Below, one piece after another: positions 33,139 through 44,859 of a stretch of 64,000 bases of DNA. Numbering within the stretch: the stretch's first letter is position 1; every line of letters starts with the position of its first letter. The notes below the pieces were generated by a model that worked only from the letters and a program-made list of their open reading frames with translations, was not told where the DNA came from and did not search any database. Source of the DNA: Paramyrothecium sp. XJ0827. Its lineage: Eukaryota; Ascomycota; Sordariomycetes; Hypocreales; Stachybotryaceae. The position numbers and the translations under genes were made by a program. The stretch spans positions 3,100,001 through 3,164,000 of the forward strand of contig JAJFPB010000006.1 in the NCBI GenBank assembly GCA_020881915.1, given 5' to 3'.

Positions 33139-35527
33139 ATGACCGTCTCTAGCGAGTTAGCACACCGGGGTTCATCCCACGCCATGGCCCTGGAGGATCG
33201 TTTCGAGGTCCTCAAGGAAATTGGCGATGGCAGTTTCGGCAACGTTGTTCTGGCCCGCGTCAGGACTGCCGGTGCGAACATTGCTCGTCGTGGAACGGTG
33301 GTAAGCTCCTCTATTCCCAACTCCCCGTCGTGCGGCCCTCATTGTAACACCATAACAGATTGCCATCAAATCGATGAAGAAGACATTCGAGAGCTTTGCC
33401 CAATGCGCCGAGCTCCGTGAAGTGGTCTTCTTGCGAAATCTGCCACAGCACCCTCACCTGGTGCCCGCTCTGGACATCTTTCTAGATCCTTACAGCAAGA
33501 AACTGCATATCGCTATGGAGTATATGGAGGGCAACCTGTACCAGTTGATGAAGGCTAGAGACCACAAGTGCCTCGACAACAGCAGTGTCAAGAGCATTCT
33601 TTTCCAGATCATGCGCGGACTGGAACACATTCATTCACACCACTTCTTCCATCGCGACATCAAGCCCGAAAACATCCTTGTTTCGACATCGGCCCACCAA
33701 GAATCCTCAGCTTCCTTCCGACGCTATTCCGCTCTTGTTACACCACCCTCGACACCTCCCACCTACGCCGTCAAGATTGCTGATTTTGGTCTTGCTCGAG
33801 AAACGCATTCCAAACTGCCGTACACTACCTACGTCTCCACTCGGTGGTATCGTGCGCCTGAAGTTCTGTTGCGAGCTGGTGAATACTCGGCGCCTGTTGA
33901 TATCTGGGCCGTTGGTGCTATGGCGGTCGAGGTTGCGACCCTTAAGCCACTCTTCCCCGGAGGAAACGAAATGGATCAGGTCTGGAGGGTGTGCGAAATC
34001 ATGGGTAGCCCCGGTAATTGGTACAGCAAGTCGGGTGCGCGCGTCGGTGGCGGCGAGTGGCGTGAAGGTATGAGATTGGCTGCGAAGCTGGGCTTCTCGT
34101 TCCCCAAGATGGCCCCGCATGCCATGGACACCATTCTGCAAGCACCTCAATGGCCTGCTTCATTGAGCCAGTTCGTCACCTGGTGCCTGATGTGGGATCC
34201 TAAAACCCGACCGACTTCGTCTCAAGCTCTCGCTCACGAGTATTTCAACGATGCTGTGGATCCACTGAGGCCAAGGTCATCCGCCTCCAAGATTCTTGGT
34301 CGCAAGCAATCCGACCTCAGCCGACACTCCAAGGAGCCCAATTCACCTGCTCCCACTACGACGAAGCCATCGTGGTTCCGCAAGTCCCTTATCGGTCGCT
34401 CGGAAACTCCGGAGCCCAATGTTGTCCAGGCTTTGGCAAAGGATCCTGCAGGTGCTCGACCCGCCCCGATGCATTCTATTTCTGCCTCCGAGGTGTCCCC
34501 AGCAAACAAGCAACGCCAGCCAGCCACCAAGCGAAGCACATGGACGAATGGCTTCTCCAACGTGGCACCTATGCCCATCTTACCTACTATTCGCCCAATC
34601 TCACCACTGTCAGATGCTGTGCACGCTCGTGCCAACAACGGCCATGGCGACGGTGTTGCCCAAGACAAGAGCAAGAAAGTCGGCCGCCAGCTCTCGGTGG
34701 CCTCTAGTACCAACAACTACGCTGAGATGCACCGTCAGCAAGCTGAGCGTGCTCTCAACGGCAACACGGGGCTAGCCTCACCACCGAGCGGCCAAAAGGA
34801 AGGCTTCTTCTCCCACCTCCGCAAGAGGGCACGACGTTTTTCGGGCCGGCACCAGACTCCAGTTTCCCCAACATATGATGACGTCGAGGCACAGGTGGGC
34901 TGTGGCCCTTGGGCTAGCAACAGATCGTCAATGATTGTCGACCAACAGCAGAGCCCGGTTCCGAAGGGCGAGGTTTATGAGTCCTTGGATAAGGCGCTTA
35001 GGGACGTCCAGAACAGCTTGGATGCCCGTCCACCGGTTCCACCTGCCCACCAAATCACCTCGAATACCACAAATCTTAAGCGGCATCATTCCTTGCCACA
35101 GCAACATCGATCAGTTGATAACTTGATTGGAGCCGCCCGCACTGGACCAATCTCAAGCCGCACCCGCCGGGCTCAAGCTGCCCACGGCGTGCATCAATAC
35201 GAGGCCCCTGATGAAGAAGACGAGCTCTTGGATGAGGCTTTGTCGTCAACCAGACGTGCCATGAAGCGTATGGAACGGGATAGCAGCAAGCCTCTGAGAC
35301 AATCGGCCAGCAACCTCGGCCTGTCGAATCCCTATCCCACGCCGTCCCCTTCAGCAAACGGTAACCAGGTTCTGTTTGGAGATGGACATGTGGCCATGAC
35401 GCCTAAGCCTCTGGACCTCAGCAAGAAGACGGACGGCCAATACAAGTGGCCAACTCCCCCGTACGAGGAAAGCGAGTGGGCAGCGTCTGCTTCTGCCAGC
35501 ATTTGGGCTGCTGGCAACCGATTTTAA
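33139..35527 (+). CDS. IME2: Ime2-type serine/threonine kinase (RCK/MAK family)
   Basis: Two exons, 33139-33300 and 33359-35527, total 2331 bases (776 residues). The kinase domain runs from about residue 22 to 360: glycine loop IGDGSFGNVVLA, ATP-binding Lys58 in IAIKSMKK, catalytic HRDIKPEN with Asp154, DFG with Asp196, and an activation loop KLPYTTYVSTRWYRAPEV whose T210-T-Y212 is the TxY pair phosphorylated in this family. The GAMAVEVATLKPLFPG segment follows. The C-terminal 400 residues are Ser/Pro/Gln-rich and disordered, with a basic patch (SHLRKRARRFSGRH). In yeast, Ime2 drives meiotic entry; in filamentous fungi its relatives (Aspergillus ImeB, Neurospora IME-2) act in sexual development, light response and non-self recognition. 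A second in-frame ATG at codon 16 (MALEDRFEV) lies right before the kinase domain and could be an alternative start. Confidence 0.92.
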
Positions 35528-37456
35528 GCGCCCTCACGGGGAGGTATATACATTTGTTTTTGTCCAATCGGAGAAGTCAAGCGATATTTGACGCTGAAGG
35601 CTTTATCACGCATAGTCTTGGTGTTTGGTGTTTGGTTTTGCGAAATTTCTGGGAAAATCCAATATTGGCGGCCAACAATATTCGGCATCTTTACATCCGT
35701 TCGAATCAGCGACCCGAAATTACTTTGAAATACCCGGCCTGGACCACGCCGCACACTGCTCCTTATCTTTGAAAATTTCCCTTGTCATATTTTTCGTTTC
35801 TTCCGCGAAAGCCTGAGTACCGAATACCCAAATAGACTGAGAAGAGCGAGATGGACGTGTCTCGTCGATACGCGTTCGCCGGGACCGACTGTCGTCGCCA
35901 TTGCGAATTGTTTATTCTTCATTTTTCATTTGTTAGAACATTGTTATCAGGGACCGAAGAGAGACCATCTTCTATGGCTGGACCACTGAAAGCGTGCCTA
36001 CAGACCGAAGGACGCGTGATTTCTGAGCATATCCGCTGCTTCGAGCGTATAGGACGGTGCCGGGCGCTGCCAACAACAACCTGAGTCCTTACGGAGGATG
36101 CGTGCTTCCAGGAGGTGCCCAAATTCGAATCACATAGCGGCACCGGTTGATCGAACGATGCCGGCTGACATCTTCCATGGTCGACGAACCGTAGTAAATA
36201 TTAATTATATGGCGATTGTGGTCATCTTGACATCAAAAATTCACATTCTGATTAAGGCGATATGAAGCGTGTATTTAAATGAAATGGGAATATACTATGA
36301 GCTTGATACCATTATTGCGGAATTGCCTGCAACCCAAGTGAATATTCTGCGCGTGTCGCATGCTGCAGCCCGCTGAGATATGTTCATCTCCTACCGTACA
36401 GAGGTAGATGAGGTGGCACTTATTTAGCTGAGGTGTGGTGTTGGCTATTTGTGGCGCAGGGAATGTCTTGCCAAGGTTGGACTTCCTAATCTCTGCTAAT
36501 AACTGCCGGCACAATTGTTTCCAGGGTTGATTAGGAACTAACTCGAGAGGCTCACTTCACCGAGCAGGCCCAATTGACAGCCCCTTCGGTTCCTGAGCCT
36601 GTAATTCGGTCTGCCCGGGGAGGGTTTCCAATGGCCCGGCACAAGGCAAAGACACACTCGAATGGTTATGGTCACGTGTCAGATATTCCCAGGTGTGGGT
36701 TTGGGTTCTGGGAACGTGGCAGCGAGCGGCGGAGGCGGCTGGTGTCTCGCGTCCAACGTGCATGATCAAGTCGATAGGCAACAGAATAAGGGGAAACGAC
36801 AACCCATCATGCTAAACTGCTGCCTGTGACGGGGACTACTTCAAGCCTACGTGGATTGATGACGACGATTGCGTAACTTTCTTGTCCTAGAGCATTGCCC
36901 AAAGCGATAACGACTTGTACGAGCGATTGAGTCTCGGAGTTAGTTCTCACGGATTACCCCGACGTTTTCCGAGTTTAGTCTGAGTCCGAGGAAATACAGC
37001 ACACGTCGCCAGTAACTCGTTGAAGAAGCGGCAAGAAACTTGTTCTGGAGGTTTGATGCCAATTCTCGAGGATTGAGCATTGAGGATTGAGGCTCTGCGC
37101 AGCATCCCAAGCGTCTCACGGACTTCCCGCGGCCCCCCGCTCATCATTTCTTACCGTGGGGTTGTGGAGGGGCATCGCATTGCCATCCCCCCCCCCGCCG
37201 TCGCAAGGTCAGGCGCTGTTGGCACAGCAGGCGATGGTCGCCAGCACGGCGCGATAACAACGCTTTCGCAAGAACACCCAAGGCACCCGTTTTGAGTCGC
37301 ATAAGGAAGGTAGGCAGGCGCTGCGAATTGCGAGCGAGCTGATTTGTGCGCGGCGAGTTGCCGGGGGAGGACACGCGCCTTGCGTCATTACACTCACTCG
37401 CCCGCTCAACCTTGTCTTGTCCTGTCTTGTCGCCTCTCCCGCAGAGCAGTTGGAAG
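35528..37456. other. Intergenic region, no gene seen
   Basis: 1.9 kb between two plus-strand genes. It contains a C-run at about 37186-37196 and many short unrelated frames. The last 150 bases are the GC-rich leader of the Hsp70-like gene. Confidence 0.5.
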
Positions 37457-39673
37457 ATGCAGTCAACGAACAATGGAGGCGTGAACCTCACACTGCCTCA
37501 CCGCGCGAGCACGAGCCGGCGGAACCAGGAAAGCCGCAACTACTTCACGAGCTACACGCCGCCGAGCTCAACCGAGGCCATCAACGGCCCCGTGAGAGAG
37601 CCGGCCCGGGAGCAGCCGCCCATCAGTGACCGCTTGATCGTGGGTGTTGACTTTGGCACTACCTTCTCGGGGTGAGTTTGACAGGATCCAAGCATGACAA
37701 TTACCCGCACTCTGCTGTACGGTGGACGCGAAACGGCTCGTTTTGTTGTCTGAGTGCATCGGCTTGCCCGCCCCTCGCGGAACCGCAAACTAACAACCTG
37801 CAGCGTCGCAGCAGTCTACACGTCGACGCCAGATGATGTTGAAATCATCAAGACCTGGCCTGGAGGCAATGGCATCACCTCCGACAAGGTCCCCACGGAG
37901 ATTGCCTACAACTTCCCAGCCAACGCAGGCCCCGGCACCGAGCCCACAGTGAAATGGGGCTTCCAGTTCAAGCCCGACGAGTCGAGGCTACGCTGCATCA
38001 AGCTGTTCCTAGACCGCTCGCAGAAGCTGCCTTTCTACGTGAGCCCGCTGGACACGGCGGCGCAGCTCAAACGCTTCAACAAGAATGTCGTCGATGCCGT
38101 CAGCGACTACCTGACGCAGATTTACAAGCACACCATGGACACGCTTACGCGCCGCTACGGCGAGTCGTTCATGGCGTCGACCAAGGTCGAGTTCGTGCTG
38201 ACGTGCCCGGCCGTGTGGAGTGATGCGGCAAAGAACACGACACTGCAGGCCGCGGAGCGCGCAGGCATGGGCAGTCGCTCCGAGATCCAAATGATCAGCG
38301 AGCCGGAAGCTGCGGCGGTATACACGCTGAAGGCGATTCAGCCGAACCACTTGAATGTTGGCGACAATTTCATTGTTTGCGATGCGGGAGGCGGAACGGT
38401 CGAGTAAGTGTTGAGCAGCATACTTGCTGATGAAGATACCAGCTAACGACAAGTCAGCTTGATCGCATACAAGATCATATCATTGAAACCGTTGCGTGTT
38501 GAGGAATCAGCCGTCGGCACCGGCGGACTATGCGGCAGCGCATTCCTAAACTACAGGTTTGAAGAGCATGTGAGAAGCAGACTTGGCCAGGCCCGATTCG
38601 ACGAGATGAAGTCGAAAAAGGGCAAGACGTGGCAGATGGGACTGAAATTCTTTGAAGAGTTTGTTAAAAGGAATTTCAATGAAGACGAACATCAAGAGGT
38701 TAACGTTCCGTAAGTATGGCTTCGCTACGGTTGTCGCCTGCAGTCTGACAGTTCATAGATTCCCGGGTCTCCCCGATGACGAGGAGGCAGGCCTTGACTC
38801 TGGCTTCATGGTCATGACCGGAGAGCAGATCAAGGACATTTTCGAGCCAGTGGTCAAGGAGGTTTGCGACCTCGTCCATGGGCAGGTAGAGGGCCTCCGC
38901 GCCAAGGGCGGCATAGTCTCCGGTATCGTCCTGGTCGGTGGCTTCGGACAGAGCGACTACTTGTACCGACGGCTCAAGGCACACTTCTCAAGCGCAGCGC
39001 CGCCTCCCTACAGCGAAAGACCGACGCACGCAAGTGTGACCTCTATCCAGGAGACGGGTTCCATCGAAGTTATGCAGCCTGTGTACGCTTGGACCGCTGT
39101 TGTCCGCGGAGCTGTGTTGCGTGGCTTGGAGGGCAACATGGTGATATCGAGAAAGTCGAGGATGCACTACGGAACCTCGTATGCCACAGTATATGATGAG
39201 GATAAGCACTCTGTCAGTGAGCGTTATTGGTCGCCCTTGTGGGAGAGGTGGATGGTTTCTGATCGTATGCAATGGCACATTGCCAAGGTATGTGTTCCCC
39301 GAATACTCATTGACCATAAAGCTAACCGTTCGACCCATAGGGGGAGTCACTTTCGCCGCTTTCGCCAATTGCTTTCCACTACACGCGCAACTTCCGGCCG
39401 GGCCAGTCGCTCATCGTCACGGACGACCTCATCGCCTGCGACGCCGACGAGCCGCCGGTGGCCTACACGCGGGACCTGATCCACGTGTGCACGCTGACAA
39501 CGGACCTGAATGCGGTACCTCGGAGCCTGTTCACGCGGCTGACGACGACCCGCGGCGTGGAATTTGACAACCTCGACTTCACGTTGGAGATGATCGTGGA
39601 CAGCGCGGGGCTGGGCTTCGAGCTCAAGGTGGATGGCGTGCGGTACGGCAGGGTCGAGGCCGAGTTCCACTAA
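37457..39673 (+). CDS. HSPA12-like Hsp70-family ATPase
   Basis: Five exons, 37457-37671, 37804-38403, 38458-38709, 38759-39287 and 39341-39673, total 1929 bases (642 residues). The actin-like ATPase core is recognisable: phosphate-1 VGVDFGTTFSGVA (Asp65), connect-1 EPEAAAVYTL, phosphate-2 VCDAGGGTVDL (265-273) and the adenosine motif GIVLVGGFGQSDYL (about 410-424). There is no DnaK-type substrate-binding domain with an EEVD-like tail. The C-terminal third is a divergent beta-rich part with a Trp-rich block (RYWSPLWERWMV). This is the expanded fungal Hsp70-like group related to human HSPA12, distinct from the housekeeping chaperones; function and substrates are mostly unknown. The first 55 residues are low-complexity. 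The start at 37457 was chosen because the longer frame upstream has only a GTG. Confidence 0.87.
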
Positions 39674-40255
39674 GCTGCTGGAGGTGGAATGCGGAGAGAG
39701 ATGAAAATGGACAAAAGGAAGCTTGGGGTCTTGAGGCCGAAGTGAACATATTTTTGAATAACAATGGGGTGGGTGGAAGGGTGATGATTAGACTTCCCAG
39801 CGAATCATGGTTTCGCCAGTTCACATTATGGCTAAACCATTTGTCAGTAAGGTAGATAGCGAGTCAATAAATGGCACATATCTGGTTCAACAAGACTGCC
39901 ATAGCCAAGAGTACGAAGCCAGGAGCAGTACCATAGAAGCACTGTGAGAGTGCCTCTTGATCAAAGTTATTTGGAGTTTCAGTAGTGTGAATCACTCAAA
40001 GAAAGAAAAAGTAGTGATTGGGTGAATTTCAAAATCCAAGCCCAGGACCAGTCTTGCAGCTCGCCTTCGTTTGCTCAGCACTGATGATGGTCTAAATGTT
40101 CACGAAAGAAGTCGTGGTGCGGCTGCTCCATAGATCGGCGTTTGGCTGGCGACACAGAAAACCTGGGGACAAAGAAAAAAAAAAGTGAGGTGGGCCTTTT
40201 GACGTGCATCTTCTCCCAAACACCAAACCTCGACAAATCATCACCAGTTCAAAAG
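39674..40255. other. Intergenic region, no gene seen
   Basis: The 3' flank of the Hsp70-like gene and the promoter of the SET-domain gene, with an A-run just before the coding start (40172-40183). Confidence 0.5.
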
Positions 40256-41641
40256 ATGAGTGCGGCCGAAGAGATTGCGGCTCTGACTGCCTGGGCGGAA
40301 CGGCTGGACGCCACCCTCCACCCCTCAGTCGAGGTCGTCGAGGACCCTCACACGGGCCTCTCGTTCCGCGTCAAGCCGTCGGCCAGCGCCCCGGTCCAGC
40401 CGTACGAGCCCGTCGTCACCATCCCGGCCGCCCGGCTCAGCCTCTCGTATCTCAACGCGCTCTCCGACGACGGGCCGGACCGCTTCCACGACGGCGTGCT
40501 GGCCGGCTTGGCCCCGCACGTCGTCGGGCGCATCTTCCTCGTCAAGGAGTACGTCAAGGGCCTGCACGCGTCCTTCTGGGCGCCCTACATCCAGGCCCTG
40601 CCGCAGCCCGACGACCGGCCAAGCTGGGCCCTGCCGCCGTTCTGGGACGCCGACGACGTGGAGCTGCTGGACGGCACGAACCTCGAAGTGGGTATCCAGA
40701 ACATCAGGGCCAACATCGCGCAGGAGCTCAGCGACATCCAGAGGCTGCTTGCTCTGCACCAGCCCGACAGCTCCTTTGCGCAGACGTTCACCCCGGCGCT
40801 GTACCACTGGGCGTACTGCATCTTCTCCAGCCGCAGCTTCAGGCCGAGCCTCGTGCTCTCCGAGGCGGAGCAGCAGCAGCTGCTGCCCCAAGGCGTCAAG
40901 GTGGATGACTTTTCCATGCTTCTGCCGCTCTTCGATATCGGCAACCACGACATGACGAGTCCTGTTCAGTGGGATCAAAACGGTCCCAACGGCAACTTCT
41001 CGCTCAAGGTTGGCAAGGCGTTTGGGCCTGGTGAGCAGATCTACAACAACTACAGTATGAAGACAAATGCCGAGCTGTTGCTGGGCTACGGGTTTATGCT
41101 ACCTGTTACTGATAGCCTACACAATGACTACGTGCATGTGCGGAAACGCACCAACGTACCGGGTCCCTCGGAGGAGTTCTTCATCTCACTCCGCCCCATG
41201 ACCCATCCAAGCTCAGTCCTCGGTCTATCAAAGCAGACGCCCGGCCTCACGGCGTCCACACCCATCCTGCGTGCGTTTCAGCACGTACAGCCGGCCCTGG
41301 TCTGGGATATCTTCTGCGCCATCGCGCCCCCGGACCAACGAGCACAGCTGATCCCAGTCGCCGACCACAGTCTGGAAGGCGACGCGGCAGACAACCTCCG
41401 CCAAGCGCTGTTCCTGTGCGGACAGGTTGGGCCCGACGGCAGGCCCTACCTGGAACAGACCGTCGCTATTGTGCAGCACAAGGTCTTCCAGGAGCTGGAG
41501 CGGCTCAACGAGACGGACGTCGAGGTCGCTGGCGCGGGCGAGCTCGAGAAGAACCAAAAGCTGGCGCTGGAGTACAGGGAGAGGTGCAGACAAGTGCTGG
41601 AGAACACGCTCGAGGCTATCGACACGGATGACTTTTTCTAA
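40256..41641 (+). CDS. SET-domain protein methyltransferase, Rubisco-LSMT/RKM-like
   Basis: A single exon of 1386 bases encodes 461 residues. The start is the ATG that gives MSAAEEIAAL; an upstream frame is open but lies in the leader. The split SET domain shows the core LFDIGNHDM (the N-H pair that contacts S-adenosylmethionine) and the C-terminal SET signature EQIYNNYSMKTNAELLLGYGF (the conserved Tyr pair and GYGF). A large helical insert lies before the SET core, as in the Rubisco LSMT / SETD6 / yeast Rkm group of non-histone lysine methyltransferases, which often act on ribosomal proteins. The C-terminal region would be the substrate-binding helical domain. The exact substrate is not known. 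It is convergent with the beta-lactamase gene, with 51 bases between stop codons. Confidence 0.85.
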   Translation: MSAAEEIAALTAWAERLDATLHPSVEVVEDPHTGLSFRVKPSASAPVQPYEPVVTIPAARLSLSYLNALSDDGPDRFHDGVLAGLAPHVVGRIFLVKEYVKGLHASFWAPYIQALPQPDDRPSWALPPFWDADDVELLDGTNLEVGIQNIRANIAQELSDIQRLLALHQPDSSFAQTFTPALYHWAYCIFSSRSFRPSLVLSEAEQQQLLPQGVKVDDFSMLLPLFDIGNHDMTSPVQWDQNGPNGNFSLKVGKAFGPGEQIYNNYSMKTNAELLLGYGFMLPVTDSLHNDYVHVRKRTNVPGPSEEFFISLRPMTHPSSVLGLSKQTPGLTASTPILRAFQHVQPALVWDIFCAIAPPDQRAQLIPVADHSLEGDAADNLRQALFLCGQVGPDGRPYLEQTVAIVQHKVFQELERLNETDVEVAGAGELEKNQKLALEYRERCRQVLENTLEAIDTDDFF

Positions 41642-41692
41642 CAGCAGAAGTAGGACAGTCTTTTTGATTCACCTAAAGCCTTTGATTCTTTC

Positions 41693-43090
41693 TTACTTGA
41701 CCAGATGCGCATACACTGCTCTTTCAAGTCCATCGTACAAGCTCTTCACTACTGGATCGCCATGCGGCTGGATGTTGACGATCATCACAGCCGCAATGCC
41801 AGCCTCAAGGTCTATCCACTTTGGTCACGAGTCAGCGAGTCTGTAGAACAGTCACATTCGGCCAGGAGGGAATTAATCGTTCACGTACCCAGCGACTATT
41901 GCACGCGCCGCTCCACATGAGGCTGCCCTTGCGCCGCTTTCCGGGCACGTCTTCCATGTTCATCACACCCCCGATGCCGTGGTTGAGCTTGAGGCCTGTG
42001 GGGAACTCGGGCGCAAAGGCGTCTTGGATGCCAATGTTGTACGCTATCATCTCCAGTATGCCGCTTTGGGCCTCGTTGAGCTGTGGTGTGAACATTTGCT
42101 TTACGGTTTCCTCCCGCAGCAGCTTGCCTCGCAGGAGGGCGCTGAGAAACACGGCATAGTCGGCTGCGGTCGAGAATAGGCCCGAGCCACCGCATTCGAC
42201 CTCGTGCTCTTTCGGGGTGGGCACTGGGCCGGGCTCGAGGGCGCCGTCCTTGCGATACGCGTACGCTACGGTCCTGTCGCTGGTTTGAGGGACCCTCTCC
42301 GGCCAGAAGGTCGTGTCTCTGATGCCGAGGGGCCCGAAGATGTGCTCTTGCATGTAAGCGCCTAGCGACTGGCCCGTGACTTTCTCTAGCACCTGGCCGG
42401 CCCAGTCAATGGCGGTACCGTAGTACCAGCCATCGCCAGGCGCAAACTTGAGAGGCGTGTTGAAGCCTTCCTTGCTATAGTCCATGTAGTTGGCCGTCCG
42501 ACCCACTGCCTTGGACCACTTCATCAGGTCAGGGTCCGCGACGTCGATGCCAATGCCGAGCGTGTGGGTCAGTAAATGTCTTTAAAAGCAGGATTAGTTT
42601 CCCCAGTCAGGATCAATAGATGGAGACCACGGATGAACAATGCAAAAAAGCTTACCGCAGTGTGATGGGTCTAGTGTTGTCTTCGAGGACGGGCTTCTCC
42701 TCCTCGTCGAAGCCGCGGAGGATCTGCAACGTGCCAAGCTCCGGCACAAGACTTCTCAAATCGTCGTCCAGCTCGATTGCTTTCTTCTCCACGAGCTGCA
42801 TGAGACACGTGATGGTGATGATTTTCGTGGCCGAGGCGAACCATGTAAACGCATCGAGGCCGAACGTGGGAGACGCTACGTCAAAGCCGATTCGACCAGC
42901 CGAACCGCCGTAAAGAGTGCCTTTAAGTCGGGAAAGTGGTTGGTTAGACGAAATCACTTACACGGCTTTGTCGAGAGATCGTTGGCTCACCATCTTTGTT
43001 GACCACTGCAAAGGCGGCACCTAGTATCTTGTCCCGGGTATCCTCGCCTGACGCTACATGTGAGTGGAGAATGGCATCAAAAGGCTCCAT
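41693..43090 (-). CDS. Serine beta-lactamase/esterase family (class C, LovD/EstB-like)
   Basis: Four exons on the minus strand: 43090-42991, 42920-42656, 42579-41889 and 41818-41693, total 1182 bases (393 residues), in phase. The fold is that of class C beta-lactamases, but fungal members are usually esterases or acyltransferases (LovD is one). The active-site SxxK is S63-A-T-K66 in FTWFASATKIITITCLMQLV. The conserved HLLTHTLGIG block follows, and the YxN-position Tyr lies in DGWYYGTAIDWAG (about 171-183). Near the end are NHGIGGVMN and the WSGACNSRWW box that precede the last strands (IAAVMIVNIQPHGD). No signal peptide is seen, so a cytosolic enzyme is likely. No polyketide synthase or other cluster enzyme sits beside it, which argues against a LovD-like role in a local biosynthetic cluster. 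Confidence 0.88.
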
Positions 43091-43715
43091 GATGAGATGT
43101 GGAGGACAGGCGAATTGATTAGTATGTGTACAAACCGAACGGCCAAAGACTTAGTAATTGAAGGATATATAAGATGGAAGGTCCAATCCTTCAGAAAAGC
43201 TGCTCTACTCCCGCCGCAACAGAGCATGAAGTCTCAATCGCTGGAGACGAGACCGTCTTATTATGTGCCGACCATCACGCCGCCGCACCTCAGATTAGTC
43301 AGTCAGTCAAGCTCGGCCATGGCCTGCCACCCGAGCTTCTGGAACGGCTGATCTGCAGCGATTCAAGCTCTTTGCAAAGTTACATTGCATTAGCACCCAA
43401 AGACTCGGGCTGGACGGGCTGAGCCAAGGTTTATGACTCATCCCTGTTTGGTTTACACATATTCTGGACCAAAGAGGACATGAGGTGGAAGCTCCTCGCC
43501 AACCAACCAACCACAGACCCAGTGACACCAGACCTTCCGGGCATATACGACGATACGAACACGGCAAGCAGGAGGGGAAAGGGTTTCAACAAGGAAGCCA
43601 GTGACTCAAAGAATCTCTTGGCTTCTGCATGAAACCGGCAAAACATACTTTTGACTCATAGCTACGAGCTTCACCTTCACAAGAGGTAATTCGGGGTCTT
43701 GCAACCACCCCCACC
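43091..43715. other. Divergent promoter region
   Basis: 625 bases between the beta-lactamase-like gene and the Nudix gene. No coding signal was accepted. Confidence 0.5.
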
Positions 43716-44859
43716 ATGGCGGCCACCAACAGCCTGCTGGGCCTCATCGACGCCGTTGACAAGTAAGCCTCCCCTTTTCTCCAACCCCTTCCAAAACGGA
43801 TGCACATGGGGGAAGGGAAAAAAGAAGAAGAAAAAAAGAAGAAGAAAAAAAGAAAAGAAAACCACAAACATGGGATTTTTGCTCTGACACGATGCGCCTC
43901 TTCGCACCTCGCTCTCCAGCGTGCCCCAGGCCTTCGAGCACGACTGGGCGCCCTACTACCGCCTCGTCCTCGCGCCGGACCCCCGGCCCCATGGCTTCGT
44001 CCACCCGGACACGGTCGCGCGCATGCCGTGGCCGCCCGCCTTCGTCGTCGACCACGCCGCGCGCGCCGTGACCCTCTCGCCGCCGCCGGGGGGCTCCGAC
44101 GCCGACGCGGCCGCCGCCCACGCCAACGACGCCCTCCAGCGCGCCGTCGACGCCGCCATAGAGGGGGGCCTGTTCGCGGGCGTGCTGGCCGGCCGCCACA
44201 GCGAGCACTTCCGGATCCAGGGCGCGCGCGGGTTCGTCCAGGTCGAGCGCTTCGCCGCCACGCTGTTCGGCATCGCGACGCGCGGCGCGCACCTGACGGC
44301 GTACGTCCGCGGCGCCACGCCGGGAGATGGCGAAGGCGACGACGACGACGATGACCTCAAGATCTGGGTCGCCCGCCGCAGCAGCCACCTCTTCACCTAC
44401 CCGGGGATGCTCGACAGCACCGTCGCCGGCGGCGTCAAGGCCGCCGACTCGCCCCTCGCGTGCATCCTCGCCGAGAGCGCCGAGGAGGCCTCCCTGCTCG
44501 CGTCCTCGGTGCGGCCGCGCCTCCGCCCCGCCGGCGTCGTCAGCGCCCTCCACCGCAGCGCCGCGACGGGCCTCGTCCACGGCGACGTCGTCCACGTCTT
44601 CGACCTCGAGATGGCCGCCGGCGAGCCCGGCCCCGCGCCCTGCGACGACGAGGTCGCCGGCTTCGTCCTCATGGGCTGCGCCGAGGTCCGCCGCCGCATG
44701 GCCGCCGGCGAGTTCAAGCCCAACGTGTGCCTGGTGCTCATCGACTTCCTCGTGCGCCACGGCAGGATCACGCCCGAGACCGAGGGCGAGGCCGCGTACG
44801 TGGAGATTTGCGCGAGGCTGCGGCGGCGGCTACCGATGCCAATCATGCCGGACGTGTAG
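43716..44859 (+). CDS. Nudix hydrolase with DUF4743-type N-terminal domain
   Basis: Two exons, 43716-43762 and 43920-44859, total 987 bases (328 residues). The N-terminal half (MAATNSLLGLIDAVDN, FEHDWAPYYRLVL, a GxF helical region) matches the DUF4743 domain found before Nudix domains in fungal and plant proteins related to yeast YJR142W, often annotated as thiamine-pyrophosphokinase-related. The Nudix part begins about residue 125. Its box starts at G186-G187-V. Against the consensus GX5EX7REUXEEXGU it has D192 for the first Glu and A200 for the Arg, but keeps E201, E204 and E205, the main metal ligands. Yeast YJR142W has been linked to oxidised thiamine diphosphates; the substrate here is not known. 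The coding sequence is extremely GC-rich compared with its neighbours, while the intron carries a pure purine tract. Confidence 0.85.
43808..43862. repeat. Purine-only GAA-type tract inside an intron
   Basis: About 55 bases of A and G only (gaagaagaaaaaaagaagaag and similar) in the single intron of the Nudix gene. It is flanked by GC-rich exons. Confidence 0.8.

Noticed and set aside
40204..40978. Arg/Ala-rich frames overlapping the SET-domain gene
   Set aside because: Shadow frames of a GC-rich coding sequence; the SET motifs are in the other frame.
41693..43090. Beta-lactamase-like gene as part of a lovastatin-type biosynthetic cluster
   Set aside because: No polyketide synthase, P450, transporter or pathway regulator lies nearby. 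The neighbours are SET-domain and Nudix genes.
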